Shown: positions 1 through 7,825 of the stretch, piece after piece | Position numbering within the stretch: the stretch's first letter is position 1 | Layout of the letters: each line of letters starts with the position of its first letter | DNA from: Sphingomonas sp. YR710 | GTDB lineage: Bacteria > Pseudomonadota > Alphaproteobacteria > Sphingomonadales > Sphingomonadaceae | Assembly (NCBI RefSeq): GCF_900101455.1 | Contig: NZ_FMZJ01000008.1 | Location: 62,001 to 126,000, forward strand | Length of the DNA stretch: 64,000 nucleotides | Direction: 5' to 3' | Position numbers and translations under genes: made by a program | Notes under the pieces: model-generated | Databases searched by the model: none | Told to the model about the DNA's origin: nothing | Seen by the model: the letters and a program-made list of their open reading frames with translations, nothing else

Positions 1-347
1 TCGACGATGCGATCGATTATGAATCGAACGATGCGACGATGGGCAAGGATGCCGGCGACGACTTCCGCGACGGCAAGGTGACCCTGCCGATCATCCTCGC
101 TTATGCACGCGCCGGCGAGGACGACCGCACCTTCCTCCGCGAGGCGATCGAGGGCTTGCGCAACGATGATGACGATCTGGCGCGGGCGACGGCGATCCTG
201 AAATCGACCGGCGCGCTGGTCGATACGGCCGCGCGCGCCCGCCATTATGGCCGCCGCGCGATCGATGCGCTGGCGAGCTTTCCGAACGGGCAGGCCAAGA
301 CGGCGTTGATCGAGGCGGTGGAGTTCGCGGTCGCGCGGGCTTACTAA
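1..347 (+). CDS. ispB: C-terminal part of a trans-polyprenyl diphosphate synthase (partial, 5' end outside window)
   Basis: The frame is open from the window edge to TAA at 345-347. It carries the second aspartate-rich motif of long-chain prenyltransferases (DDAIDY at bases 3-20) followed by GDDFRDGKVTLP, the usual C-terminal signature of octaprenyl/decaprenyl diphosphate synthases. These enzymes condense isopentenyl diphosphate units to make the ubiquinone side chain. The first Asp-rich motif and the start lie upstream of the window, so chain length cannot be judged. The ATG at 39 is internal and is not the start. Confidence 0.85.
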   Translation, partial: DDAIDYESNDATMGKDAGDDFRDGKVTLPIILAYARAGEDDRTFLREAIEGLRNDDDDLARATAILKSTGALVDTAARARHYGRRAIDALASFPNGQAKTALIEAVEFAVARAY

Positions 348-354
348 TTCCTAA

Positions 355-474
355 TTCCTCCCCGGGACGGGGAGGGGGCCCGCTCGAAGAGCGGTGGAGG
401 GGCTTGCGGAACCGTCGGAATGCCCCACCACCATGCTGCGCATGGTCCCCCTCCCCGTGCCGGGGAGGATTTTA
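355..474. repeat. C/G-rich palindromic extragenic repeat
   Basis: This gap contains two related palindromes, CCTCCCCGGGACGGGGAGG near its start and CTCCCCGTGCCGGGGAGG near its end, either side of a purine-rich core. Similar elements recur at several places in the window. The frame of the downstream helicase stays open through the element, which is why an over-long N-terminus can be predicted for it. Confidence 0.7.
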
Positions 475-498
475 CCGTCCTCATTCGGGCGAGCCGCC

Positions 499-2940
499 AT
501 GCTTCCGATCCACGCCGTCCTGCCTGATCTGATCGCCGCGCTCGACGCCGCGCCGAACGCGGTGCTCGTGGCACCCCCCGGTGCCGGCAAGACGACGGCC
601 GTGGCGCCGGCCCTGCTCGACCGGCCATGGTGCACCGGCCAGATCCTTCTTCTCTCCCCCCGCCGGCTTGCGGCGCGGGCGGCGGCCGAGCGGATGGCGG
701 CGTTGGCGGGCGAGGCCGTGGGCGGCACGATCGGCTATGCGACCCGGCTCGACAGCAAGCAGTCCGCCGCCACCCGCATCCTGGTCGTCACCGAGGGCAT
801 CTTCGTCAATCGCATCCAGAGCGATCCCGATTTGCCGGGCATCTCGGCGGTGCTGTTCGACGAGGTGCACGAACGCAGTCTCGACAGTGATTTCGGGCTC
901 GCGCTCGCGCTCGATGCGCAGGCGGCGTTGCGGCCCGATCTGCGGCTGGTCGCGATGTCCGCCACGCTCGACGGTGCGCGCTTTGCCGGGCTGATGGACG
1001 GACTGGTGATCGAGAGCGAGGGGCGCAGCTTCGCGCTCGAATATCGCCATCTGCCGCGTAACGCCGAACGGCGGATCGAGGATGATATGGCGCCGGCGAT
1101 CCGCCGCGCGCTGGCGGAGGAGGGCGGGAGCCTGCTCGCCTTCCTGCCCGGTGTCGCCGAGATCGAGCGTACCGCCGAACGGCTCGGCGATCTGCCGCCC
1201 GATGTCATCCTGCATCGTCTGCACGGCTCGCTCGATCCGGCCGAGCAGCGCGCGGCGATCGCGCCGTCGCCTGCCGGATACCGAAAACTCGTGCTCGCCA
1301 CCTCGATCGCCGAAACCAGCATCACGATCGATGGCCTGCGCATCGTCGTCGACAGCGGCCTTGCCCGCCGCCCGCGCTATGATCGCGCGGCCGGCATGAC
1401 CCGGCTCGTCACCGAGCGCGCAAGCCAGGCGGCGGTTACGCAGCGCGCGGGCCGCGCCGGGCGGCAGCAGGCAGGCATCGTCTATCGGCTGTGGGAGGCG
1501 GCGGCGACGGCAGGCTTGCCGCGCTTCGATCCGCCTGAGATATTGGAGGCCGATCTGTCGGCGTTGCTGCTCGATTGCGCGATCTGGGGCGTGACCGATC
1601 CGGCATCCTTGCGCTGGGTCGACTCGCCCCCGGCCGCCGGGATCGCCGAGGCACGCGAGCGGCTGATCGCGCTCGATGCGCTCGATGGCGACGGACGGGT
1701 CACCGCGCATGGCCGCCGCATCGCCAGCCTGCCGCTGCCGCCGCGGCTTGGCCATATGCTGGTGCGCGCGGGCGAACGCGGGATGGGCGGTACAGCGGCG
1801 CATGTCGCGGTGCTGCTGTCGGAGCGCGGGCTGGGCGGCAGCGATGCCGATCTCGATCTGCGGCTGCGGCGGTGGCGGCAGGAGCGGGGGCGGCGCGCCG
1901 ACGCATCGCGCAAGCTGGCCGCACGCTGGGCACGGCTGGTTGGCGCGCATGCGGTTGCCGATGAGGCCGATGTCGCGGCCTGTGTAGCGCTCGCCTTCCC
2001 CGATCGCATCGCGCGGCGGCGATCTGTGAGCGGCGAGGACTGGATTTCAAGCGGCGGGCGCGGCTTCCGGCTTGATCCGACGTCGCCGCTCGCGCGCAAC
2101 GAATGGCTCGCGGTGGCCGAGACGCAGGGCTCGGCGGCCGGCGCTCGCATCTTGTCGGCGGCACCGATCGATGCTGCCGACATTGAAGCGATGTTTGTGG
2201 ATCGCATCGAGGTACGGCGCACGGCGCGCTTCGATCCGGCCACCGGGGCGGTCGAGGCGCGGCGCGAGCGGCGGTTGGGGGCGATCGTGCTGTCCGCCGG
2301 GCGCGACGAGGCCGCCGATCGCAAGGAGATCGCAGCGGCCCTCGTCGAAGCGGTGCGCGAGCGCGGGCTCGGCCTGATCGCGTGGCCGGAGAGCCTTGCC
2401 GGGCTGCGTGCCCGTGCGGCGTTCGCGATCGCGCATGGCGCAGACATCGCCGATCTTTCGGACGAAGCGCTGATCGCGAAGCTCGACGACTGGTTCGCGC
2501 CTTTGGTCGAGGGGCGACGGCGCCTGTCGGATATCACGGCATCCGATCTGCACGGTGCGATCGACGGACTGCTCGGCTGGGACGGCCGCCGCCTGCTCGA
2601 CCGCATCGCGCCCGAACAGTTCGTCTCGCCCGCCGGCAGCCATCACGCGATCGACTATGCAGCCGAGGGTGGCCCCGCCGTCGAATTGCGTCCGCAGACC
2701 TTGTTCGGTCTCGCTACACACCCGATGGTCGCCGATGGCCGCGTGCCGCTGTTGCTGCGCCTGACGTCGCCTGCCGGCCGGCCAATCCAGACGACTCGCG
2801 ACCTGCCGGGCTTCTGGTCGGGCAGCTGGGTGGCGGTGGCGAAGGAGATGCGGGGGCGCTATCCACGGCATCCTTGGCCGGACGATCCGGCGGGGGCTGA
2901 TCCGACGCTCAGGACAAAGAGGGCGATAGGGCGCACGTAA
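499..2940 (+). CDS. hrpB: ATP-dependent RNA helicase HrpB
   Basis: A DEAH/DEVH-type helicase of about 813 residues, the normal HrpB length. Visible motifs are Walker A GAGKTT (residues 28-33), the DEVH box with ERS (121-127), SAT (154-156) and motif VI QRAGRAGR (315-322), followed by the helicase-associated and HrpB C-terminal regions. The role in bacteria is RNA remodelling, but physiological substrates are poorly defined. I chose the ATG at 499 (MLPIHAVLPDL) because the open extension to 394 translates the upstream palindromic repeat and has no family counterpart. Confidence 0.92.
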   Translation: MLPIHAVLPDLIAALDAAPNAVLVAPPGAGKTTAVAPALLDRPWCTGQILLLSPRRLAARAAAERMAALAGEAVGGTIGYATRLDSKQSAATRILVVTEGIFVNRIQSDPDLPGISAVLFDEVHERSLDSDFGLALALDAQAALRPDLRLVAMSATLDGARFAGLMDGLVIESEGRSFALEYRHLPRNAERRIEDDMAPAIRRALAEEGGSLLAFLPGVAEIERTAERLGDLPPDVILHRLHGSLDPAEQRAAIAPSPAGYRKLVLATSIAETSITIDGLRIVVDSGLARRPRYDRAAGMTRLVTERASQAAVTQRAGRAGRQQAGIVYRLWEAAATAGLPRFDPPEILEADLSALLLDCAIWGVTDPASLRWVDSPPAAGIAEARERLIALDALDGDGRVTAHGRRIASLPLPPRLGHMLVRAGERGMGGTAAHVAVLLSERGLGGSDADLDLRLRRWRQERGRRADASRKLAARWARLVGAHAVADEADVAACVALAFPDRIARRRSVSGEDWISSGGRGFRLDPTSPLARNEWLAVAETQGSAAGARILSAAPIDAADIEAMFVDRIEVRRTARFDPATGAVEARRERRLGAIVLSAGRDEAADRKEIAAALVEAVRERGLGLIAWPESLAGLRARAAFAIAHGADIADLSDEALIAKLDDWFAPLVEGRRRLSDITASDLHGAIDGLLGWDGRRLLDRIAPEQFVSPAGSHHAIDYAAEGGPAVELRPQTLFGLATHPMVADGRVPLLLRLTSPAGRPIQTTRDLPGFWSGSWVAVAKEMRGRYPRHPWPDDPAGADPTLRTKRAIGRT

Positions 2941-3011
2941 CGGCCCTTGACGCATCCCCCCGCACTGCGGCATCGCAACATGAGCCACAGGGCGCAGGGA
3001 ACAGGCAGGAT

Positions 3012-3293
3012 ATGACGCAGGCGCGCATCTATCAGCGGATCAAGAACAGCATGCAGTCGGGCCGCGCAGGCACCGGCCAATGGGTGCTGGAGTTCGAACC
3101 CGCCGAGGCCAAGAAGCCCGATCCGCTGACCGGCTGGGCGGGCTCTGGCGATACCAAGGGGCAGGTGCTGCTCTATTTCCCGACCTTGAGCGCTGCGCAG
3201 GCCTATGCCTCGCGCGAGGGGCTGACCGCGCATGTCGTGCCGCCGGCGGTGCGGACGCTCAAGATTCAGGCTTACGCGGACAATTTTAAGTAA
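3012..3293 (+). CDS. NDUFS4-like ETC complex I subunit
   Basis: A 93-residue protein matching the 'ETC complex I subunit conserved region' family. It starts with ARIYQRIKNSMQSGRA, continues with WVLEFEP, and has the family signature DPLTGWAGSGDT in the middle. In alphaproteobacteria such proteins are accessory subunits of NADH dehydrogenase, homologous to mitochondrial NDUFS4/AQDQ. It is full length for the family and stands alone, with a palindromic repeat directly downstream and no nuo genes nearby. Confidence 0.88.
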   Translation: MTQARIYQRIKNSMQSGRAGTGQWVLEFEPAEAKKPDPLTGWAGSGDTKGQVLLYFPTLSAAQAYASREGLTAHVVPPAVRTLKIQAYADNFK

Positions 3294-3337
3294 AATCAGG
3301 CGGTGCCGCAGCGCGAAGCGGTAGTCGGCTCGTCGTC

Positions 3338-3450
3338 CGCCCCCTCCGTCAGCCTGCGGCCGACACCTCCCCCTGGCGGGGGAGGATTAGGGTTTATCAT
3401 CCTCCCCCGCCAGGGGGAGGTGGCGCCGAAGGCGAAGGAGGGGGCGGTCG
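3338..3450. repeat. Inverted pair of palindromic repeats
   Basis: Two copies of one unit lie head to head. The first reads CCCCCTCCGTCAGCCTGC and then CACCTCCCCCTGGCGGGGG on the plus strand (about 3342-3386). The second is its inverse (about 3400-3447), starting CCTCCCCCGCCAGGGGGAGG. The pair could form one long hairpin. The second copy encodes the proline/glycine tail and the stop codon of the DUF559 gene. Confidence 0.8.
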
Positions 3451-3804
3451 GCGGTCGGTTGCGATGGCGATGATCTGGCGGACCACGCCGTCCAGATTGG
3501 CCAATATTTCCTCAGCGGGGTAGCGCACGACAAGCACGCCTTGCGCGGTAAGCCATGCGTCGCGATGCGCATCCCGCGCCGGGCGATCGCCCCGATCATG
3601 GGCTTCGCCATCGACCTCGATCGCCAAACGCGCAGGTGCGCAATAGAAGTCGAGCACATAGTTGCCCGCAGGATGCTGTCTGCGGAAGCGCAGCCCGTCT
3701 TCGTTCCGTCGCAGCGCGAGCCACAAGGCGATTTCCGGGGGCGTCATGTCTTGACGTAGTCGCTTGGCGTTACGCCGGCCGGTTGTGGATCCTTCCAGGC
3801 GCAT
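3397..3804 (-). CDS. DUF559 (Vsr/restriction-endonuclease-fold) domain protein
   Basis: A 135-residue protein with the DUF559 pattern: an N-terminal basic segment RRNAKRLRQDMTPPE, then ALWLALRRNEDGLRFRRQHP, then the catalytic-type core YVLDFYCAPARLAIEVDG with conserved Asp and Glu, and VVRYPAEEIL. The fold is related to very-short-patch-repair and restriction endonucleases; the biological role of stand-alone copies is unknown. The last 16 or so residues (PPPPSPSAPPPPGGGG) are translated from the adjacent palindromic repeat. The gene is bracketed by repeat copies on both sides. Confidence 0.85.
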   Translation of the reverse strand: MRLEGSTTGRRNAKRLRQDMTPPEIALWLALRRNEDGLRFRRQHPAGNYVLDFYCAPARLAIEVDGEAHDRGDRPARDAHRDAWLTAQGVLVVRYPAEEILANLDGVVRQIIAIATDRRPPPPSPSAPPPPGGGG

Positions 3805-3807
3805 TGC

Positions 3808-3860
3808 CGTCCGCCCCCTCCGTCAGCCTGTGGCTGACACCTCCCCCTGGCGGGGGAGGA
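3808..3860. repeat. Palindromic extragenic repeat copy
   Basis: The same unit and orientation as the copy at 3342-3386: CCGCCCCCTCCGTCAGCCTG, then GACACCTCCCCCTGGCGGGG. It ends within one base of the NUDIX stop codon and lies just upstream of the DUF559 start, so the DUF559 gene sits exactly between copies. Confidence 0.8.
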
Positions 3861-4376
3861 TCAATTCAATATCCCCGCGCCGAGCAGCAGCAGCAGTTTC
3901 ACGTCCATCATCACGCCGTCGGCGCGCTTCGCAGCGATGAAGTCCGCGACGCCGGCCAGCGGGACGCGGTGGACGAGGATATTTTCTCCGTCGACGCCAC
4001 CGCCATCGCCCACCTTTTCCAGCCCGGTCGCACGCACCAACGTGAAGGTCTCCGAGACCATGCCCGGCGACGAGGCGAAATTACCGAGCGATTCGATCGC
4101 GGCGGCGCGGTAGCCGGTTTCCTCCTCCAGTTCGCGCGCGGCGGCTTCGGCCATCGGTTCGCCCTCGCTGTCGTCGCCGATCAGGCCGGCCGGCAGTTCG
4201 AGGCAATGCGCCTTGAGCGGCACGCGATATTGCTCGACGAGCAGGACATGGCCATCGTCGATCGCGACGATCACCGCGGCGGCGATCCCGCGCGCGCGGC
4301 CGACATATTCCCATTTGCCTTCGCGCTTGGCCGTGATGAAGCGGCCTTCCCACATCACTTCGATCGGTTGGTTCAC
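3861..4376 (-). CDS. NUDIX hydrolase (ADP-ribose pyrophosphatase type)
   Basis: A 171-residue NUDIX protein. The Nudix box is complete: G, five residues, E, seven residues, then RELEEETGY, inside LIGDDSEGEPMAEAAARELE. The flanking sequence (VEQYRVPLKAHCLELPAGL, SPGMVSET) matches the ADP-ribose pyrophosphatase subgroup, which hydrolyses ADP-ribose to AMP and ribose 5-phosphate; substrate choice is inferred. The start is GTG at 4374-4376, overlapping the TGA of the upstream TPM gene, so the two are translationally coupled. It is the last gene of the lemA-TPM-TPM-NUDIX operon. Confidence 0.9.
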   Translation of the reverse strand: MNQPIEVMWEGRFITAKREGKWEYVGRARGIAAAVIVAIDDGHVLLVEQYRVPLKAHCLELPAGLIGDDSEGEPMAEAAARELEEETGYRAAAIESLGNFASSPGMVSETFTLVRATGLEKVGDGGGVDGENILVHRVPLAGVADFIAAKRADGVMMDVKLLLLLGAGILN

Positions 4377-5044
4377 AAGGTAATCATCCGGTTCGGCATT
4401 TCATCAGGGTCGGTGCCGCTGAACGGGAAGTGGATTGCCAGAACCTCGCCGACTTTGGCAACCGCCGCGGCCATGCCTTCGCCCGGCCGGCCCTCGCGCA
4501 GATGGCCGATCATCGCCGCCATCGCATCGCCCCATATTTCGGGTGCGACCTTGGCGGCGATCGCTTCGTCGGCGATCAGTTCGGCCTGATGTTCGGCCAT
4601 CGACAGATAGATGAGAACGCCGGTGCGGGTGCGGGTGCGCTTCTCGGTGCTGGCCTTGAACAGCATGATCGCGCGGGCGCGGGCGCGGTGGGCCTTCACC
4701 TTGCGGGGGGTGAGCGCGAGCAGCAGCGGTTGCCACAGCAGGAGCGCGCGCATCGCCGCAAATTTGATCGTCACCACGATCAAAGCGGCGGTCAGCAATT
4801 CGCGGTGGGTCCAGACATGCGCCCAGCCGCCGGTCGCGCGATCGAACAGGCCGATATAGAAATCCGGAAAGGCCGCCAGCGCCGCCAATGCCAGCAGGGC
4901 GATCAGCGCCGACCAGATCAGGGCGACGTCATGAAAAGGGTCCGAACGATCGGCAACGATCGTCGCGATCTCGCCATCGGTCCGCGCTTCCGCCGCGCCG
5001 ACGGCATCGGTGACCAGCGTGATATCCTGTTTGCTGATCTTCAT
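4373..5044 (-). CDS. TPM-domain membrane protein
   Basis: About 223 residues, beginning MKISKQDITLVTDAVGAAE. The N-terminal half has a TPM-type pattern and two hydrophobic segments (LIWSALIALLALAALAAF, and one around the ELLTAALIVVTIKFAAM stretch), followed by a second TPM-like part with GVLIYLSMAEHQAELIADEA. The function of the family is unknown; partners in the same operon are LemA and a YgcG-type TPM protein. The ATG overlaps the upstream TGA (ATGA). An upstream frame extension is Arg-rich and comes from the Gly-rich tail of the neighbour read in another frame, so I rejected it. Confidence 0.82.
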   Translation of the reverse strand: MKISKQDITLVTDAVGAAEARTDGEIATIVADRSDPFHDVALIWSALIALLALAALAAFPDFYIGLFDRATGGWAHVWTHRELLTAALIVVTIKFAAMRALLLWQPLLLALTPRKVKAHRARARAIMLFKASTEKRTRTRTGVLIYLSMAEHQAELIADEAIAAKVAPEIWGDAMAAMIGHLREGRPGEGMAAAVAKVGEVLAIHFPFSGTDPDEMPNRMITL

Positions 5045-5817
5045 CACCAGCTCCCCGACGATCCGCCGCCGCCGAACGAGCCGCCGCCGCCCGAAAAACC
5101 GCCACCGCCGCCGGAGCCGCCGCCCCATCCGCCGCCGCCATGGCCACCCCAGCCGCCGAGGCCAGGGCCCCAAAGCACGACCGGTAAACCCCCATAACGG
5201 CGCCCGCCCATGCGGCGGCCAATGGTTGAGACAAGGATGAAGCCGCCGACGACCAGCCAGAAGATCAACGATACCGGGATGCCGCTGCCTTCCTGCTGCT
5301 TCTGCTTGCTGACGAGCGTTTTGGCGCGGGCGGCTGCCTGATCGTCGGGCAGCTTCAATATGTCGATCAAAGCATTGCTGCCGGCCATGATGCCGCCGGC
5401 CATATCGCCCTTGCGGAAGGCCGGTACGATCTGGTTCTGGATGATCACGCTCGACAGTGCATCGGTGACGATCGGTTCGAGCCCGTAGCCGACCTCGATC
5501 CGCACCTTGCGCTCCTTGGGCGCGATGATCAGCAGCAGCCCGTCGTCGATCTTCTTCTGCCCGATCGCCCAGGTACGCCCCAGCCGATAGCCATAATCCT
5601 CGATCTCATAACCTTGCAGATCGGGGACGGTGACGACCACCATCTGATGCGCGGTTTTCTGTTCGAGCGCGGCGAGCTTCGCGGTGAGGTCCGCTGTCTG
5701 CTCGGGCGAGAGCAGGTGGGCGTTGTCGACGACCTGGCCGGTGAGCGGGGGGAAGGTTTGCGCGGAAGCGGGGGAGAGCCAGGCAAAGGCAAGAAGGAGA
5801 AGGGCCAGCATCCTCAT
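5044..5817 (-). CDS. TPM-domain protein, YgcG family, exported with Gly-rich tail
   Basis: 257 residues from ATG at 5815-5817. The signal peptide is MRMLALLLLAFAWLSPASA. The TPM domain follows (FPPLTGQVVDNAHLLSPEQ, MVVVTVPDLQGYEIEDYG, GLLLIIAPKERKVRIEVGYG). After it come one transmembrane segment (IPVSLIFWLVVGGFILV) and a Gly/Ser-rich tail. TPM domains of this family are extracytoplasmic and usually occur beside LemA; some have acid phosphatase activity. The frame is open for 81 more codons upstream, but these translate the palindromic repeats, so the signal-peptide Met is preferred. Confidence 0.88.
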   Translation of the reverse strand: MRMLALLLLAFAWLSPASAQTFPPLTGQVVDNAHLLSPEQTADLTAKLAALEQKTAHQMVVVTVPDLQGYEIEDYGYRLGRTWAIGQKKIDDGLLLIIAPKERKVRIEVGYGLEPIVTDALSSVIIQNQIVPAFRKGDMAGGIMAGSNALIDILKLPDDQAAARAKTLVSKQKQQEGSGIPVSLIFWLVVGGFILVSTIGRRMGGRRYGGLPVVLWGPGLGGWGGHGGGGWGGGSGGGGGFSGGGGSFGGGGSSGSW

Positions 5818-5871
5818 GATCGTCGTCCCGGACTTGATCCCATACGGGCTATAATCGAATCCGCGGGCTTG

Positions 5872-6036
5872 ATCCTTCCCCGCCAAGGGGAGGTGGCGCC
5901 AAAGGCGACGGAGGGGGCGGGTGGCGATCAAATCCGCTTTGGAATTCACCGCTTTTCTTCTCCTGCCCGGCGGACCGCCAACCTCCCCCTCCGTCAGCCT
6001 TCGGCTGCCACCTCCCCCTGCCGGGGGAGGATTGGA
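5872..6036. repeat. Inverted pair of palindromic repeats between lemA and the TPM gene
   Basis: The inverse unit at about 5872-5921 (CCCGCCAAGGGGAGGTGGCG, then GGCGACGGAGGGGGCGG) faces a direct unit at about 5984-6033 (CCCCCTCCGTCAGCCTTCGG, then CACCTCCCCCTGCCGGGGG). About 60 bases separate them. In the lemA-TPM transcript the pair would fold into a large hairpin. It fills nearly all of the space between the two genes. Confidence 0.8.
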
Positions 6037-6056
6037 ACGAACGGCCACCGTCCGGC

Positions 6057-6650
6057 TCAAAACGAGACGGTCGGGGCGTTGGCTGCGGCCGCGGAAGCCT
6101 CGAACGGGGCCATAGGCTGCGCGCCGTGGAAGACTTTAGCGCCGATCGCATCGGGGAAGGTCCGGATCAGCGTATTATAGGCGCGGACCGACTCATTATA
6201 ATCGCGCCGGGCGATGGCGATGCGGTTCTCGGTGCCTTCAAGCTGCGACTGCAGAGCCATGAAATTTTGGCTCGACTTGAGCTCCGGATAGCGTTCCGAA
6301 GCGACCATCAGCCGGCCGATCGACTTGCCGAGCTGCGCCTGCGCGTCGCTGAACGCCTTGACCTTGGCGGGATCCTGCAGATCCGCTGCCGAGATCTGGA
6401 TGCTCGTCGCCTTGGCGCGCGCCTCGGTCACCTCGACCAGCACCGATTTCTCCTGCGTCGCGAAACCCTTCACCGTGTTGACGAGGTTCGGGATCAAATC
6501 CGCGCGGCGCTGATACTGGGTCTGGACATCGGCCCATTTGGCTTTGGCCTCCTCCTGCGCGGCAGGCACGCTGTTCAGCCCGCAGGCGGACAGCGACAAG
6601 GCGGCGACGGGGGCCAGCAACAGTGGCGAAAAGCGGCGGACGGAAGACAT
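6057..6650 (-). CDS. lemA: LemA family lipoprotein
   Basis: A 197-residue LemA protein with an N-terminal signal and lipobox (LSAC, Cys at residue 23). LemA motifs are present: WADVQTQYQRRADLIPNLVN, VKGFATQEKSVLVEVTEARA, MVASERYPELKSSQNF, ENRIAIARRDYNESVRAYN. LemA proteins are helical membrane-associated proteins of unknown biochemical role that almost always accompany TPM proteins, as here. It is the first gene of the minus-strand operon; the next gene begins 240 bases downstream, after a repeat pair. Confidence 0.92.
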   Translation of the reverse strand: MSSVRRFSPLLLAPVAALSLSACGLNSVPAAQEEAKAKWADVQTQYQRRADLIPNLVNTVKGFATQEKSVLVEVTEARAKATSIQISAADLQDPAKVKAFSDAQAQLGKSIGRLMVASERYPELKSSQNFMALQSQLEGTENRIAIARRDYNESVRAYNTLIRTFPDAIGAKVFHGAQPMAPFEASAAAANAPTVSF

Positions 6651-6783
6651 GTAGCGATCATCCCTGCATAAACTGTATTATCCGCGTAGGTAGGTTTTGC
6701 CTGCTCGCGCTTCAATCCCATGCCCCCGCTTTATTGCACGCCCGTGATCATCTAGGATAAAGGCGATCGTCAGGGAGAGCATC

Positions 6784-7224
6784 ATGCTGAACGAATTCAA
6801 GGAGTTCATCAATCGCGGCAATGTCGTCGATCTGGCCGTGGCCGTGATCATCGGCGGCGCCTTCGGCAAGATCGTATCGTCGTTGACCGACGATATCATC
6901 ATGCCCGCGATCGGTTACATCACTGGCGGCCTCGATTTTTCGAGCTATTTCGTGCGACTGGGGCCGATTCCGGCCGATTTTACCGGGGCCGCGAACAATT
7001 ATGCCGATCTCAAGAAGGCCGGCGTGTCGATGATCGGCTTTGGCCAGTTCGCCACCGTGGCGGTCAATTTCCTGATCGTTGCCTTTGTCATCTTCCTGCT
7101 GGTCCGCTCGATCAACAAGCTGAACGCCAAAAAGAAGGTCGAGGAGGTCGCCGCGCCCGCTCCGCCGCCGGAGGATGTCGTCCTGTTGCGTGAGATTCTG
7201 GCCGAACTGAAGAAGAAGGGCTGA
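6784..7224 (+). CDS. mscL: Large-conductance mechanosensitive channel MscL
   Basis: 146 residues, full length. The amphipathic N-terminus [20 protein letters not shown] is followed by the first pore helix ([20 protein letters not shown]). The periplasmic loop and second helix ([20 protein letters not shown]) come next, ending in the C-terminal helix [11 protein letters not shown]. The channel opens in the inner membrane under hypo-osmotic shock. A ribosome binding site (AGGGAGAG) lies a few bases before the ATG. It is monocistronic and divergent from lemA. Confidence 0.96.
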   Translation: MLNEFKEFINRGNVVDLAVAVIIGGAFGKIVSSLTDDIIMPAIGYITGGLDFSSYFVRLGPIPADFTGAANNYADLKKAGVSMIGFGQFATVAVNFLIVAFVIFLLVRSINKLNAKKKVEEVAAPAPPPEDVVLLREILAELKKKG

Positions 7225-7269
7225 GCGCCACGCACACCCTTCTCATTTCTGCGCGCGCGCTTATATAGG

Positions 7270-7625
7270 TCCTGCCGGGCTTGCCCGGATATGGCGATAA
7301 ATCGTGTCGTGTAATAGATGCAGCGGACCCGGGGGCGGTACCCGGCGGCTCCACCAGAAGGCCCGGATACGGGTTTCCTGACGGGGCCGAACTAGGATCG
7401 ACGTGTATTCAAAGACGGCAGTTTGCCCGGCCTGAATGAGCCGTTAAACCGTTCAAAACTACAAGTGCTAACGATAACGAAGCACTCGCGATTGCTGCGT
7501 AACTGAACTCCCTCACGGGAACTAGGTTACAAGGCTAAGCGCGGTTCGGTCCGCACCGGGCAACAGAAGCGGAATCCAGCGGTACGGGGAGCACCGGGCA
7601 ACAGAAGCTCCCCACTTGGTTCTAT
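7270..7625 (+). ncRNA. ssrA: Two-piece (circularly permuted) tmRNA
   Basis: The alphaproteobacterial permuted order is visible. The acceptor piece comes first and ends with a T-arm and CGGCTCCACCA (CCA at 7354-7356). After a short intervening segment the coding piece begins GGGGCCGAACTAGGATCGAC at 7383. GGGGCCG pairs with CGGCTCC to form the acceptor stem. The tag frame at 7467-7502 reads GCT AAC GAT ... TAA = ANDNEALAIAA, stop. A TATATA box at about 7262-7267 may be the -10 element. Two hairpins after the tag carry the same 14-base loop. tmRNA rescues stalled ribosomes with SmpB. The outer ends are approximate. Confidence 0.95.
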
Positions 7626-7683
7626 TGTGGTGAAACCGTCTTGTGAGCCGTTGACGTAGATTCAAACGGCCGCCTTTTCCTCA

Positions 7684-7776
7684 TCGTCATGCTGAACTTG
7701 TTTCAGCATCCACCGTGCCACAAGTAGAGCGTCTCCCGCGGAGGAGTGGACCCTGAAACAGGTTCAGGGTGACGGG
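7684..7776. repeat. Second type of extragenic palindrome (GTTTCAG type)
   Basis: Two hairpin-forming halves occur here: ATGCTGAACTTGTTTCAGCAT at the left and ACCCTGAAACAGGTTCAGGGT at the right, joined by about 45 bases. Each half is an imperfect palindrome and the right half resembles the inverse of the left. The sequence differs from the CCTCCCC/GGGGAGG elements. It sits between ssrA and the convergent CcdC-like gene. Confidence 0.65.
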
Positions 7777-7825
7777 TTGGGAAGTGTTCGCACCAAGTCG
7801 GCGCCTGCGTCCGCGTTGGGGCGCC

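Noticed and set aside
355-474. CRISPR-like repetition of CCTCCCC/GGGGAGG blocks
   Set aside because: The blocks are dispersed palindromes in different gaps, not an array with regular spacers, and no cas genes are present.
5818-6060. N-terminal extension of the TPM protein through the repeats
   Set aside because: The 81 extra codons translate palindromic repeats and would bury the signal peptide, which fits well as the true N-terminus.
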